Of a DNA stretch of 7,282 nucleotides, positions 1-5,898 are shown piece after piece. The stretch is from the NCBI GenBank assembly GCA_023425615.1, contig JAFACJ010001021.1:1-7282 (forward strand). The letters run 5' to 3'. The stretch comes from Actinomycetes bacterium (GTDB taxonomy: Bacteria > Actinomycetota > Actinomycetes > Streptosporangiales > Streptosporangiaceae). The notes beneath the pieces are model-generated. The model did no database searches, was not told the DNA's origin, and saw only the letters and a list, made by a program, of their open reading frames with translations. The position numbers and the translations under genes are program-made. How positions within the stretch are numbered: the stretch's first letter is position 1; each line of letters opens with the position of its first letter.

Positions 1-540
1 CAGTTCTCCGGCGGCGACAAGTCCTCGGGCGACACGGGCAACGGCACTCCCCAGGCGACGGCGCCCGCGGCCAGCCCCTCCACCAAGAAACTGCAGATCT
101 CCTCCGCGCAGGGCTTCTTCGAGGAGACCGGCTTCGGTCACCCCGACGGCAAGGTCATCCCGACGGCGCCGCTCATCAAGGACAAGAAGCCCGGCACGTA
201 CTTCGAGACCGACAGCTACAAGGGCAAGTTCACCACCACCTTCGGCAACCTGCTGAAGGGCGCGGGGGTCGTCCTCGACCTCGGCGCCTCCCGGCAGGTG
301 AGCCGGGTCACCCTGGCCCACCCCGCCGGGAGCGCGGGGGCGTATGTCGAGGTCTACGTCGGCGACGAGAACAACCGTTCGCTGATGACCCGCCTCGGCA
401 CCGCCGCGCTCGGCTCGGGCACCACCGAGATCTCCGGGGCCAACAGCGTCGCTGGCCGATATGTGATGCTCTGGTTCACCAAGTCCCCGGCGTCAGGCCG
501 ACTGCAGATCGGCGAGGCCACCGTTCACGGAACGGAATGA
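1..540 (+). CDS. C-terminal end of extracytoplasmic discoidin-like protein (MurJ-linked pseudokinase tail), 5' truncated
   Basis: An open frame runs from base 1 to the TGA at 538-540, giving 179 residues with no start inside the window. Residues 1-35 are a Gly/Ser/Thr/Ala/Pro-rich linker. Residues 36-179 look like a small beta-sandwich carbohydrate- or ligand-binding domain of the discoidin/galactose-binding type, with alternating short hydrophobic strands (GVVLDLG, VEVYVGD, GRYVMLWFT) and the ending QIGEATVHG. In actinobacteria this domain forms the extracytoplasmic tail of the kinase-like protein that is either fused to MurJ (as in M. tuberculosis Rv3910) or encoded just after it, directly upstream of sigM. 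The family has been tied to regulation of lipid II flipping. The assignment rests on domain character and synteny, because the kinase-like and membrane parts lie outside the window. The stop codon overlaps the sigM start, so the genes are probably translationally coupled. Confidence 0.72.
   Translation, partial: QFSGGDKSSGDTGNGTPQATAPAASPSTKKLQISSAQGFFEETGFGHPDGKVIPTAPLIKDKKPGTYFETDSYKGKFTTTFGNLLKGAGVVLDLGASRQVSRVTLAHPAGSAGAYVEVYVGDENNRSLMTRLGTAALGSGTTEISGANSVAGRYVMLWFTKSPASGRLQIGEATVHGTE
521..535. promoter_or_regulatory. Perfect 6-bp dyad immediately before the sigM start codon
   Basis: CCGTTC (521-526) and GAACGG (530-535) are exact reverse complements separated by ACG, and the ATG of sigM follows one base later at 537. 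In RNA this is a compact hairpin over the normal ribosome-binding region; in DNA it is a possible operator. No good Shine-Dalgarno sequence is visible here, which favours translation of sigM by coupling to the upstream gene. The dyad also encodes the last codons of that gene, so it may be a chance result of coding sequence. Confidence 0.35.
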
Positions 541-1217
541 TGCCCGTGTTCGGAAACAAGCAGATCGAGATGACCCCCGACAAGGAGCTGCTGGCCAAAC
601 ACGCACAGGGCGACCCCCGTGCCTTCGCCGAACTCGTCGCCCGGCACCGCGACCGGATGTGGGCAGTCGCCCTGCGCACCATCGGCGACCAGGAGGAGGC
701 CGCCGACGCCCTGCAGGACGCGTTCCTCTCCGCCTACCGTGCCGCCGGCAAGTTCCGCGGCGAGTCGGCGGTCACCACCTGGCTGCACCGCATCGTCGTC
801 AACGCCTGCCTGGACCGGCTGCGCCGCCGCTCGGCGCGGCCCACCGTCGCCTTCCCCGACGACGACGTCCTGGACGCCATCGCCCCCCGCGGCGCCGACC
901 CTACCTCCACCCACGAGACCAGCCTCGACGTCATCGCGGCCCTCCAGCAGATCCCCTACGAGCAGCGCGCCGCCCTCGTCCTCGTCGACATGATGGGCTA
1001 CAGCGTCGATGACGCCGCCGAAGTCCTCGACGTCCCACCGGGAACGATCAAAAGCCGCTGCGCCAGGGGCCGGGCGAGACTGGCGCCACTTCTCCGGCAC
1101 CTGCGGAACCGCGCGGCCGGGGACAACGTCGGACCTTCGAACGTTGACTCACAGGTCCCCGCCGTTCCCCGCCAGGCTGGGCCATCAGTGCTGGAAGAAG
1201 GAGGGAGCGCGTCGTGA
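537..1217 (+). CDS. sigM: ECF RNA polymerase sigma factor, SigM group
   Basis: This 226-residue alternative sigma factor directs RNA polymerase to stress promoters. Region 2 covers about residues 18-98, with the core-binding and -10-recognising stretch DALQDAFLSAYRAAGKFRG followed by TTWLHRIVVNACLDRLRRR. Region 4 covers about 132-190, with the -35-recognising helix-turn-helix YSVDDAAEVLDVPPGTIKSR. Residues 192-226 are a low-complexity Gly/Ser/Pro/Val tail, and the intervening segment (99-131) is short and acidic. The ATG at 537 overlaps the upstream stop (ATGA). An in-frame ATG at 570 is an alternative start and would remove only 11 non-conserved residues. The name SigM rests on position between the MurJ-linked gene and the anti-sigma/trxBA genes, as in Streptomyces and Mycobacterium. 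The GTGA overlap with the downstream anti-sigma gene implies co-translation of factor and inhibitor. Confidence 0.93.
   Translation: MMPVFGNKQIEMTPDKELLAKHAQGDPRAFAELVARHRDRMWAVALRTIGDQEEAADALQDAFLSAYRAAGKFRGESAVTTWLHRIVVNACLDRLRRRSARPTVAFPDDDVLDAIAPRGADPTSTHETSLDVIAALQQIPYEQRAALVLVDMMGYSVDDAAEVLDVPPGTIKSRCARGRARLAPLLRHLRNRAAGDNVGPSNVDSQVPAVPRQAGPSVLEEGGSAS
1105..1131 (+). promoter_or_regulatory. Candidate ECF (SigM-like) promoter inside the 3' end of sigM
   Basis: GGAAC at 1105-1109 is followed after 17 bases by CGTC at 1127-1130 and then G. This fits the consensus described for mycobacterial SigM, GGAAC-N16 to 18-CGTCR. Initiation would fall near 1137, about 75 bases before the anti-sigma start, giving the inhibitor its own message. 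It lies inside sigM coding sequence in a GC-rich genome, so a chance match is possible. Confidence 0.35.
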
Positions 1218-1942
1218 GCGGACGACACTTCGACTATGACGTGCTCGCGGATCTCGCCGAGGGGCTGCTGGAAGAGCAGACCGCGACATCGGTCCGCGCG
1301 CATCTCGACGAATGTGCGCTGTGCAGTGAGAGATCGGCCGATCTGGTGGACGTCAGCCGGATCCTCGCCGCCGCGCCACTGCCACCCCTGCCCGAGTCGC
1401 TGGCGGCACGGCTCGACGCCGCCGTCCTGGCCCAGGAGCGCGACGCGCCGGTCATCGACCTCGCGGCACGGCGGAGGATCAGGCTGCACCGGATCCTGTC
1501 GGCCGCCGCCGCTGCCGTCGTCGTCTCCGGAGTGGGCGTCGCCATCGCCAACGGGGCGCTGGACACCGGCTCCGGCAACGACGCCCAGAGCGCGATCACA
1601 CCGCCGCAGCGCAAGTCGGTCCAGGAGTCGCGGCGGCTCCCGCTGATCGAGAGCGACACCAGGTACCTGACGGGCTCCCTGGCGGGCCAGGTGGCCGACC
1701 AGCTCCACAGGAGTTCCGCGGCGCCCGAGAGCACCGTCCCCGGACGGCTCCTGGACTGCGTGAAGGCGGTCGCCGGAGGCTCGGCGCCGGTGCTGCTCGT
1801 CGACGACGCCTGGCTGGACGGGCGTGAGGCGACGGTGATCGTCGTCTCCACGCCGTCGGGGATCAGGCACGCCTATGTCGTGGGACGGCAGTGCTCGGCC
1901 GGGGAGCAGGACCTCTTCGCCTCGGTCGACCTCCCCGCCTGA
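1214..1942 (+). CDS. Membrane-anchored zinc anti-sigma factor (cognate inhibitor of SigM)
   Basis: This 242-residue protein has the layout of a membrane anti-sigma factor. The cytoplasmic N-terminal domain (about 1-85) carries the ZAS signature H30-x3-C34-x2-C37, which binds zinc in this family and wraps the sigma factor. A single membrane helix spans about 95-115 (ILSAAAAAVVVSGVGVAIANG) and is preceded by the basic stretch ARRRIRLHR, placing the N-terminus inside. The outer domain (about 117-242) has two cysteines, C182 and C227, that could form a disulfide. The GTG start at 1214 overlaps the sigM stop (GTGA) and has a strong Shine-Dalgarno AAGGAGGGAG at 1198-1207. By position it matches the mycobacterial SigM regulator (Rv3912/RsmA). 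Release of SigM presumably follows an envelope or redox signal; the trigger cannot be read from the sequence. Confidence 0.88.
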   Translation: MSGRHFDYDVLADLAEGLLEEQTATSVRAHLDECALCSERSADLVDVSRILAAAPLPPLPESLAARLDAAVLAQERDAPVIDLAARRRIRLHRILSAAAAAVVVSGVGVAIANGALDTGSGNDAQSAITPPQRKSVQESRRLPLIESDTRYLTGSLAGQVADQLHRSSAAPESTVPGRLLDCVKAVAGGSAPVLLVDDAWLDGREATVIVVSTPSGIRHAYVVGRQCSAGEQDLFASVDLPA

Positions 1943-1982
1943 GCCCCGCCCCGTACCGGACGGACGGCCCCGGCCTGGGCGC

Positions 1983-2555
1983 TCAGCCGACCTCCTCCAG
2001 GAAGTCCAGCGCGATCGCCCAGGCCTGCTCGGTGTAGTGCTCGTCGTAGTCGGCAAGGCCGGAGTCGGTGAACAGATGACCGGCACCCTGGTAGCGGAAG
2101 ATCTCGACGTCGGCCCCGGCCTTGCGCATCTCCAGATACCAGCTGTTCAGCCAGTCCGCCGTCTCGTACAGATCGGGATCCGCCACGTGCAGCTGCACCG
2201 GCAGCTCCGTCTCCACGTCCTCCGCCAGATCGGACGTCCCGTGGATGAGCAGCAGCGCCTTGGCCTGCTCGTCGGCGAGGCCCACGGTCTGCGCGATCGC
2301 CGCGCCCAGCGAGAAGCCCGCGTAGACCAGACCCGCCGCCGAGTGCGGCGCGGCGGCCCGGGCGGCACGCTCCAGCAGGGCGTCGCGGCCGATCTCCTCG
2401 AAGATCACCTTCGCTTCCGCCATGGTGTCGGCGGTACGGCCCTCGTACAGATCGGGGACGTGCACCACATGCCCGGCCGCACGGAGCCGCGCCGCGGCCT
2501 CCTGAACCGCCGGACGCAGACCGTAAACCGAGTGGAACAATAGGATCTCCGCCAC
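1983..2555 (-). CDS. Dienelactone hydrolase family alpha/beta hydrolase
   Basis: This small 190-residue alpha/beta hydrolase is predicted to be a cytoplasmic esterase or lactone hydrolase. The N-terminus MAEILLFHSVYGL is the usual first strand and oxyanion region of the family. The nucleophile elbow G80-F-S82-L-G84 has serine where the classical chlorocatechol dienelactone hydrolases have cysteine. Probable triad partners are D128 (in LHVADPD) and H160 (in GAGHLF). The sequence has no signal peptide. The start is GTG at 2555, supported by AGGG-rich sequence just upstream on the - strand and by the family-typical N-terminus. The gene converges on the anti-sigma gene with a 40-base gap in which I see no convincing hairpin, and it is divergent from trxB across 111 bases. 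Its substrate is unknown. Nothing around it suggests aromatic catabolism, so a general esterase or detoxification role is as likely. Confidence 0.87.
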   Translation of the reverse strand: MAEILLFHSVYGLRPAVQEAAARLRAAGHVVHVPDLYEGRTADTMAEAKVIFEEIGRDALLERAARAAAPHSAAGLVYAGFSLGAAIAQTVGLADEQAKALLLIHGTSDLAEDVETELPVQLHVADPDLYETADWLNSWYLEMRKAGADVEIFRYQGAGHLFTDSGLADYDEHYTEQAWAIALDFLEEVG

Positions 2556-2558
2556 GTC
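2534..2558 (+). promoter_or_regulatory. Candidate SigM-like promoter upstream of trxB, overlapping the hydrolase start
   Basis: GGAAC at 2534-2538 is followed after 16 bases by CGTC at 2555-2558, matching GGAAC-N16 to 18-CGTC. The next base is C rather than the preferred purine. It points toward trxB, whose start lies about 100 bases from the expected transcription start. It overlaps the first codons of the divergent hydrolase gene, so chance occurrence in coding sequence cannot be excluded. Confidence 0.28.
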
Positions 2559-2595
2559 CCCTACCCTATGCGGGCGACAGGGCTCACACTCCTAC

Positions 2596-2622
2596 GGGAA
2601 TGAGCGGGGCCTAGGATTCGTT
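2596..2622 (+). promoter_or_regulatory. SigR/SigH-type thiol-stress promoter of trxB-trxA
   Basis: GGGAAT at 2596-2601 is followed by exactly 18 bases and then GTT at 2620-2622. This is the SigR promoter consensus of Streptomyces (GGGAAT-N18-GTT), which is close to the mycobacterial SigH type, and trxBA is a classical target of that regulon. Transcription would begin around 2628-2630, leaving a leader of about 38 bases that contains the Shine-Dalgarno AAGGGAG at 2655-2661. It predicts induction of the operon by disulfide stress. Confidence 0.85.
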
Positions 2623-2666
2623 GTCGCCACCGCACAGGCATAAGGCCTTGAAGTAAGGGAGCAGCA

Positions 2667-3593
2667 GTGAGCACCGACATCCGCAATGTGATCATCATCG
2701 GATCCGGTCCGGCCGGGTACACGGCGGCGATCTACGCGGCTCGGGCGAACCTGCAGCCCCTGCTGTTCGAGGGCTCCGTCACCGCAGGCGGCGCGCTCAT
2801 GAACACCACAGACGTGGAGAACTTCCCCGGCTTCGCCGACGGGATCATGGGCCCCGAGCTCATGGACAACCTGCGCAAGCAGGCCGAGCGCTTCGGCGCC
2901 GAACTCGTCACCGACGACGTCACCGAGGTCGACCTCACCGGGCACCCCAAGGTCGTCAAGGTGGGCGAGGAGTTCCACTACGCCAAGGCGGTCATCATCG
3001 CGACCGGCTCCGCCTACCGCGAGCTGGGCCTGGAGAACGAGAAGCGGCTGTCGGGCCGCGGCGTCTCCTGGTGCGCGACCTGCGACGGCTTCTTCTTCCG
3101 CGAGCAGAACATCGCCGTCGTCGGCGGCGGCGACACGGCCATGGAAGAGGCCATCTTCCTCACCAAGTTCGCCCATGTGACGGTCATCCACCGCCGCGAC
3201 ACCCTGCGCGCCAGCAAGATCATGCAGGAGCGGGCCATGGCCAACCCGAAGATCAGCTTCCTGTGGGACAGCGAGGTCGTCGACATCCTCGGCGAGGACA
3301 AGGTCACCGGCGTGCGCGTCCGCAACGTCAAGAAGAACGAGATCGGCGAACTCGACGTCACCGGCCTGTTCGTGGCCATCGGGCACGACCCCCGCAGCGA
3401 GCTGTTCCGCGGCCAGCTCGACATGGACGACGAGGGCTACCTGCTGGTCGACCACCCGACGACCAAGACCAAGCTCCCCGGCGTGTTCGCCTGCGGCGAC
3501 GTGGTCGACCATGTCTACCGTCAGGCCATCACGGCCGCGGCCAGCGGCTGCTCCGCCGCGATCGACGCCGAGCGTTACCTTCAGGAGGACTGA
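2667..3593 (+). CDS. trxB: Thioredoxin-disulfide reductase (NADPH, FAD)
   Basis: This 308-residue cytoplasmic flavoenzyme passes electrons from NADPH through FAD to oxidised thioredoxin. It has the length and order of a low-molecular-weight bacterial TrxB. The FAD-binding loop G12-S-G14-P-A-G17 comes first, then an ATG motif (112-114), and the redox-active pair C136-A-T-C139 inside the NADPH domain. The nucleotide loop GGGDTA (153-158) follows, with H175-R-R-D for the NADPH 2'-phosphate, and the C-terminal FAD segment [10 protein letters not shown] (272-281) followed by [10 protein letters not shown]. All key residues are present. The GTG start has a well-placed Shine-Dalgarno AAGGGAG at 2655-2661. 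It is the first gene of a two-gene operon with trxA, only 5 bases apart, driven by the SigR-type promoter upstream. Confidence 0.97.
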   Translation: MSTDIRNVIIIGSGPAGYTAAIYAARANLQPLLFEGSVTAGGALMNTTDVENFPGFADGIMGPELMDNLRKQAERFGAELVTDDVTEVDLTGHPKVVKVGEEFHYAKAVIIATGSAYRELGLENEKRLSGRGVSWCATCDGFFFREQNIAVVGGGDTAMEEAIFLTKFAHVTVIHRRDTLRASKIMQERAMANPKISFLWDSEVVDILGEDKVTGVRVRNVKKNEIGELDVTGLFVAIGHDPRSELFRGQLDMDDEGYLLVDHPTTKTKLPGVFACGDVVDHVYRQAITAAASGCSAAIDAERYLQED

Positions 3594-3598
3594 GAAAG

Positions 3599-3913
3599 AT
3601 GAAGGCAGTGACCGACAAGGACTTCCAGGCCGAGGTCCTCGACAGCGACAAGCCGGTCCTGGTGGACTTCTGGGCCGAGTGGTGCGGTCCTTGCCGGATG
3701 GTCGCCCCCATCCTCGAGGAGATCGCCGCCGAGCACGGCGACAAGATCTCCATCGTGAAGCTCAACATCGACGAGAACCCCGATGTCCCCCGTGACTACG
3801 GGATCATGCAGATCCCGACCATGAACGTCTACCGCAACGGCAAGGTCGTGAAGCAGATCATGGGCGCCAAGCCCAAGGCCGCCATGCTGCGGGAGCTCGC
3901 CGAGTTCCTGTGA
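3599..3913 (+). CDS. trxA: Thioredoxin
   Basis: This 104-residue thioredoxin is the small dithiol protein that reduces cytoplasmic disulfides and is recharged by the adjacent reductase. The canonical active site W28-C29-G30-P31-C32 lies in the stretch VDFWAEWCGPC, and the conserved cis-proline is P73 in QIPTMNVY. The C-terminal sequence GAKPKAAMLRELAEF is the usual final helix. The length is that of a complete single-domain thioredoxin with no signal peptide. An AGGAGG at 3583-3588, inside the last codons of trxB, is the ribosome-binding site, with a slightly long 10-base spacing. The frame is open much further upstream (from 3071), but that part is antiparallel-frame noise over trxB. Mycobacteria call the orthologous gene trxC. 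Confidence 0.97.
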   Translation: MKAVTDKDFQAEVLDSDKPVLVDFWAEWCGPCRMVAPILEEIAAEHGDKISIVKLNIDENPDVPRDYGIMQIPTMNVYRNGKVVKQIMGAKPKAAMLRELAEFL

Positions 3914-3930
3914 GCCGATCCCTCACGCGC

Positions 3931-3960
3931 CGAAGGGCCGCCCGTCCGGGCGGCCCTTCG
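3931..3960. terminator. Bidirectional hairpin terminator between trxA and the convergent secreted-protein gene
   Basis: CGAAGGGCCGCCC (3931-3943) and GGGCGGCCCTTCG (3948-3960) form a perfect 13-bp stem with a GTCC loop, starting 18 bases after the trxA stop. It lacks a U-tract, as is common for actinobacterial hairpin terminators. Because the stem is symmetric it can serve the opposing gene ending at 4008 as well. Confidence 0.85.
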
Positions 3961-4007
3961 CCATGTCCGGGCCGTGCCGCCATTCGCCGCGCCCGGCCGG
4001 GTGGCCG

Positions 4008-5042
4008 TCAGGCGGCGGGCTCGGCCACCGGCTTCTCCGGGGGGTCGGCCAGGTCGATGGAGAACTCGCACCAGTTGGTCCACTCGCCGCCGCCGAAGTC
4101 GTCGAAGCCCTGGAGGCGCCAGCGGTAGACCTTGCCGTCCTCGAAGGAGGCGGCCGGCGGGGCGACCCGGAAGGCGCGCGCCTCGTTCGGGTCGGAGAAC
4201 TGGATCGGGGAGTCGGCGGCCTTGGCGGCACCGACGAGGAGCGGCTCCCACTGGACGCGCAGGCCGATGAAGCCTCCGTCGGGGTCGGCGACGGAGCCGG
4301 TGAACACCACATTGGGGTCGGCGAGCTTGGGACGGCCGGCGCCGACCACGCAGGCGCCGCCACTGAAACCGGGGCCCGTCACCCCGCCCGGACGGTTGGC
4401 GGCCGGGTCGCCGAACGCGCCGCCGTCGGTGTCGCCGTTGCTGTAGGCGCGGACGGTGAGCTTGGCGGAGTAGGAGAGCTTGAGGAAGTTCTTCGCCTTC
4501 TTCTCGTTCGCTGAGACGATCCGGATGCTGAGGCTGTCCCCGCCGCCGTTCAGGACCCCGGCCGCGACCTTGGTGAGGTTCAGGTCCAGGGTCTTCCCCG
4601 CGCACTTGGGCTTGACCGTCGCCAGCGTCTTCGTCACCTTCGGCTGCTTCTTCCAGGTCGGCTTGGCGGCCAGTGACCGGATCTGCTGTACCTTCACCGC
4701 CGGGGCGCCGCCCTTGCGGCAGGGGTTGGGCGTCGAGACGGGGATCCGCAGCCGCACGGAGCTCACGATGTCCTCGCTCACCGCGTCGGACAGGTCGAGC
4801 TTGTAGTAGGCGCGGTGGACGGCGCCGCCCGAGCGGCCGACCGGGATGGCCGCCTTCTTCTTGTAGAAGGACTTCTTCTGCTGCTTGCTCGACACGTACG
4901 CCCAGGCGACCGTCGGCGACGCGGCCCGTGCGGCTCTCTGCACGGGTGCCTGCGCCGCCTGCGCCGCGGGCGGCAGCACGGTCAGGGAGGCGCTCATCGA
5001 CAGAACCGTGGCGCCGGTGAGGACGGTGAGGCGGGCTTTCAC
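4008..5042 (-). CDS. Secreted DNRLRE-like domain protein with C-terminal Ig/Fn3-like domain
   Basis: This 344-residue exported protein has no recognisable enzyme motif. A Sec signal peptide occupies about residues 1-30 (short basic start, hydrophobic TVLTGATVLSMSASLTVL, then AQAAQA before the likely cleavage). Residues about 44-200 resemble DNRLRE-type beta-sandwich domains: an opening strand, then VHRAYYKLDLS, SSVRLRIPV, a TWKKQP segment, LDLNLTKVAAG and DSLSIRIVS. Residues about 231-330 resemble an Ig or fibronectin-III fold (GSVADPDGGFIGLRVQWE, GKVYRWRLQGFDDFG, WTNWCEF). The four cysteines fall into one pair per domain (C108/C147 and C231/C325), as expected for disulfides outside the cell. 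The tail is Pro/Ala-rich without an LPxTG or membrane anchor. The GTG start at 5042 has a GAGAGG ribosome site at 5051-5056. Its role may be surface or matrix binding, but this is inference. Confidence 0.82.
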   Translation of the reverse strand: MKARLTVLTGATVLSMSASLTVLPPAAQAAQAPVQRAARAASPTVAWAYVSSKQQKKSFYKKKAAIPVGRSGGAVHRAYYKLDLSDAVSEDIVSSVRLRIPVSTPNPCRKGGAPAVKVQQIRSLAAKPTWKKQPKVTKTLATVKPKCAGKTLDLNLTKVAAGVLNGGGDSLSIRIVSANEKKAKNFLKLSYSAKLTVRAYSNGDTDGGAFGDPAANRPGGVTGPGFSGGACVVGAGRPKLADPNVVFTGSVADPDGGFIGLRVQWEPLLVGAAKAADSPIQFSDPNEARAFRVAPPAASFEDGKVYRWRLQGFDDFGGGEWTNWCEFSIDLADPPEKPVAEPAA

Positions 5043-5124
5043 TCGGGTTGCCTCTCGGTGGGTGCGGGGACGGGTGCCGGGGGAGCCTACCGTCCCGCCC
5101 TCCGAAGGGGAGGTCCGGGCACAG

Positions 5125-5153
5125 AAAATATTAAGGAGCTCAGAGGGCTTCAG
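5125..5153 (-). promoter_or_regulatory. Possible promoter of the secreted-protein gene in an AT-rich patch
   Basis: The short run AAAATATTAA around 5125-5134 is conspicuous in otherwise GC-rich sequence. Read on the - strand it gives TATTTT at 5125-5130, a 4 of 6 match to -10, with CTGAAG (5148-5153) 17 bases upstream as a poor -35. TAATAT at 5128-5133 is an alternative -10. Initiation near 5118 would leave a leader of about 75 bases before the GTG at 5042. Confidence 0.3.
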
Positions 5154-5767
5154 ACGGGACGCAAGGCGCCTTCGGGGGTCATGGAGCCCAGCAGGCGCTC
5201 CAACGCCACCTCGACGTCCTCACGCCACGACAGGGCCGACCGCAGGTCGAGGCGCAGCCGCGGGTAGCGGTGATGGGGGCGGATCGTCTTGAACCCCACC
5301 GACAGCAGGTAGTCGGCCGGGACCATGCAGCCGCCGTCCTCGGACTTCAGATCGCCGAACGCCTCGATCGCCTTGACGCCGCGCCGGGTCAGGTCCTTGG
5401 CGACGCCCTGGACGAGCATCCTGCCGAGGCCGCCGCCGGCGAATTCCGGAAGGATGTGCGCGGTCATCAGCAGAACGGCGTCCGCGGACACCGGACTGGT
5501 CGGAAAGGCAGCCGAACGCGGCACATACAGGGGTGGTGCATAGAGCACGAAACCGGCGGGAATATCATCGACATAGACGATTTTGCCGCAGCTACCCCAT
5601 TCCAGCAGCGTCGCGGAGATCCAGGCCTCCTTCTCCAGTTCGGGAGAGCCCGCCTCCACGGCGCGTTCACGACTCACCGGATCCAGTTCCCAGAACACAC
5701 AATGACGGCAGCGGCGCGGCAGATCGACGACGTTGTCGAGGGTGACGTTCACAAGGCGACGTGACAC
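5150..5767 (-). CDS. GNAT family N-acetyltransferase
   Basis: This 205-residue predicted acetyl-CoA-dependent acyltransferase is cytoplasmic and its substrate is unknown. The central part holds the GNAT core: the strand KIVYVDDIPAGFVLYAP, then VLLMTAHILPEF leading into the acetyl-CoA pyrophosphate loop with G111-G-G-L-G115 and the helix RMLVQGVAKDL, and later ADYLLSVGFKTIRPH near the C-terminus. The N-terminal segment LPRRCRHCVFWELDP carries C20-x2-C23. I chose the GTG at 5767 because a GGAAGG ribosome site sits at 5778-5783 and MSRRLVNVTLDNVVDLP reads as a natural start. The frame remains open to 5947, but that extension would run across the divergent aminotransferase start and its ribosome site. 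Genes of this type recur between trxA and parB in actinomycetes, suggesting a core but uncharacterised role. The following - strand gene starts 107 bases later and may have its own promoter. Confidence 0.85.
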   Translation of the reverse strand: MSRRLVNVTLDNVVDLPRRCRHCVFWELDPVSRERAVEAGSPELEKEAWISATLLEWGSCGKIVYVDDIPAGFVLYAPPLYVPRSAAFPTSPVSADAVLLMTAHILPEFAGGGLGRMLVQGVAKDLTRRGVKAIEAFGDLKSEDGGCMVPADYLLSVGFKTIRPHHRYPRLRLDLRSALSWREDVEVALERLLGSMTPEGALRPV

Positions 5768-5851
5768 CGGGCGCACACCTTCCGTCAGTGGCCTGTCGTT
5801 CAGGCGGCCCGGCCCCCGACCGACTCGGCCAACCGAAATGACCCAGCAGGC

Positions 5852-5857
5852 ATCGTA
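5852..5857 (-). promoter_or_regulatory. Possible -10 element for the GNAT gene
   Basis: On the - strand this reads TACGAT, a frequent actinobacterial housekeeping -10 variant that would start transcription near 5845, about 78 bases before the GTG at 5767. I could not identify a good -35 at 17-18 bases, so it remains a weak proposal. I saw no clear promoter for the divergent aminotransferase in the same gap. Confidence 0.25.
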
Positions 5858-5888
5858 TCCAATACAGAGCGCGGGGAACCGCAGCCGT

Positions 5889-5898
5889 ACCGTACGGT
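5889..5898. promoter_or_regulatory. 10-bp perfect palindrome in the divergent GNAT/aminotransferase intergenic region
   Basis: ACCGTACGGT is a perfect palindrome centred about 43 bases before the aminotransferase ATG. An overlapping GTACC (5887-5891) to GGTAC (5900-5904) inverted repeat lies around it. It could be an operator half-site or a short leader structure. No regulator is encoded next to it. Confidence 0.3.

Noticed and set aside
1943..1982. Possible terminator between the convergent anti-sigma and hydrolase genes
   Set aside because: Only short imperfect GC pairings such as GGCC-CC-GGCC are present, with no stem over about 5 bp and no U-tract.
998..2086. 362-codon - strand frame across sigM, anti-sigma and hydrolase ends
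   Set aside because: It is Arg/Gly/Pro-rich with no domain, and it crosses three well-supported genes on both strands.
2592..3512. 306-codon open frame on the - strand antisense to trxB
   Set aside because: Its composition is mirror-coding noise, and trxB on the other strand has every motif of its family and a proper promoter and ribosome site.
3071..3913. Apparent 280-residue protein ending in thioredoxin
   Set aside because: Residues before the ATG at 3599 are Arg/Pro/His-rich out-of-frame translation of trxB. A ribosome site and a normal thioredoxin N-terminus set the start at 3599, so it is not a fusion.
5098..5113. CCTCC...GGAGG pairing upstream of the secreted-protein gene
   Set aside because: The stem is only 5 bp with no run of T. 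Such pairs are common by chance at this GC content.
5749..5769. GTTCAC...GTGAC stretch as a possible parS site, since parB is expected nearby
   Set aside because: It does not match the parS core GTTTCACGTGAAAC and lacks its symmetry.
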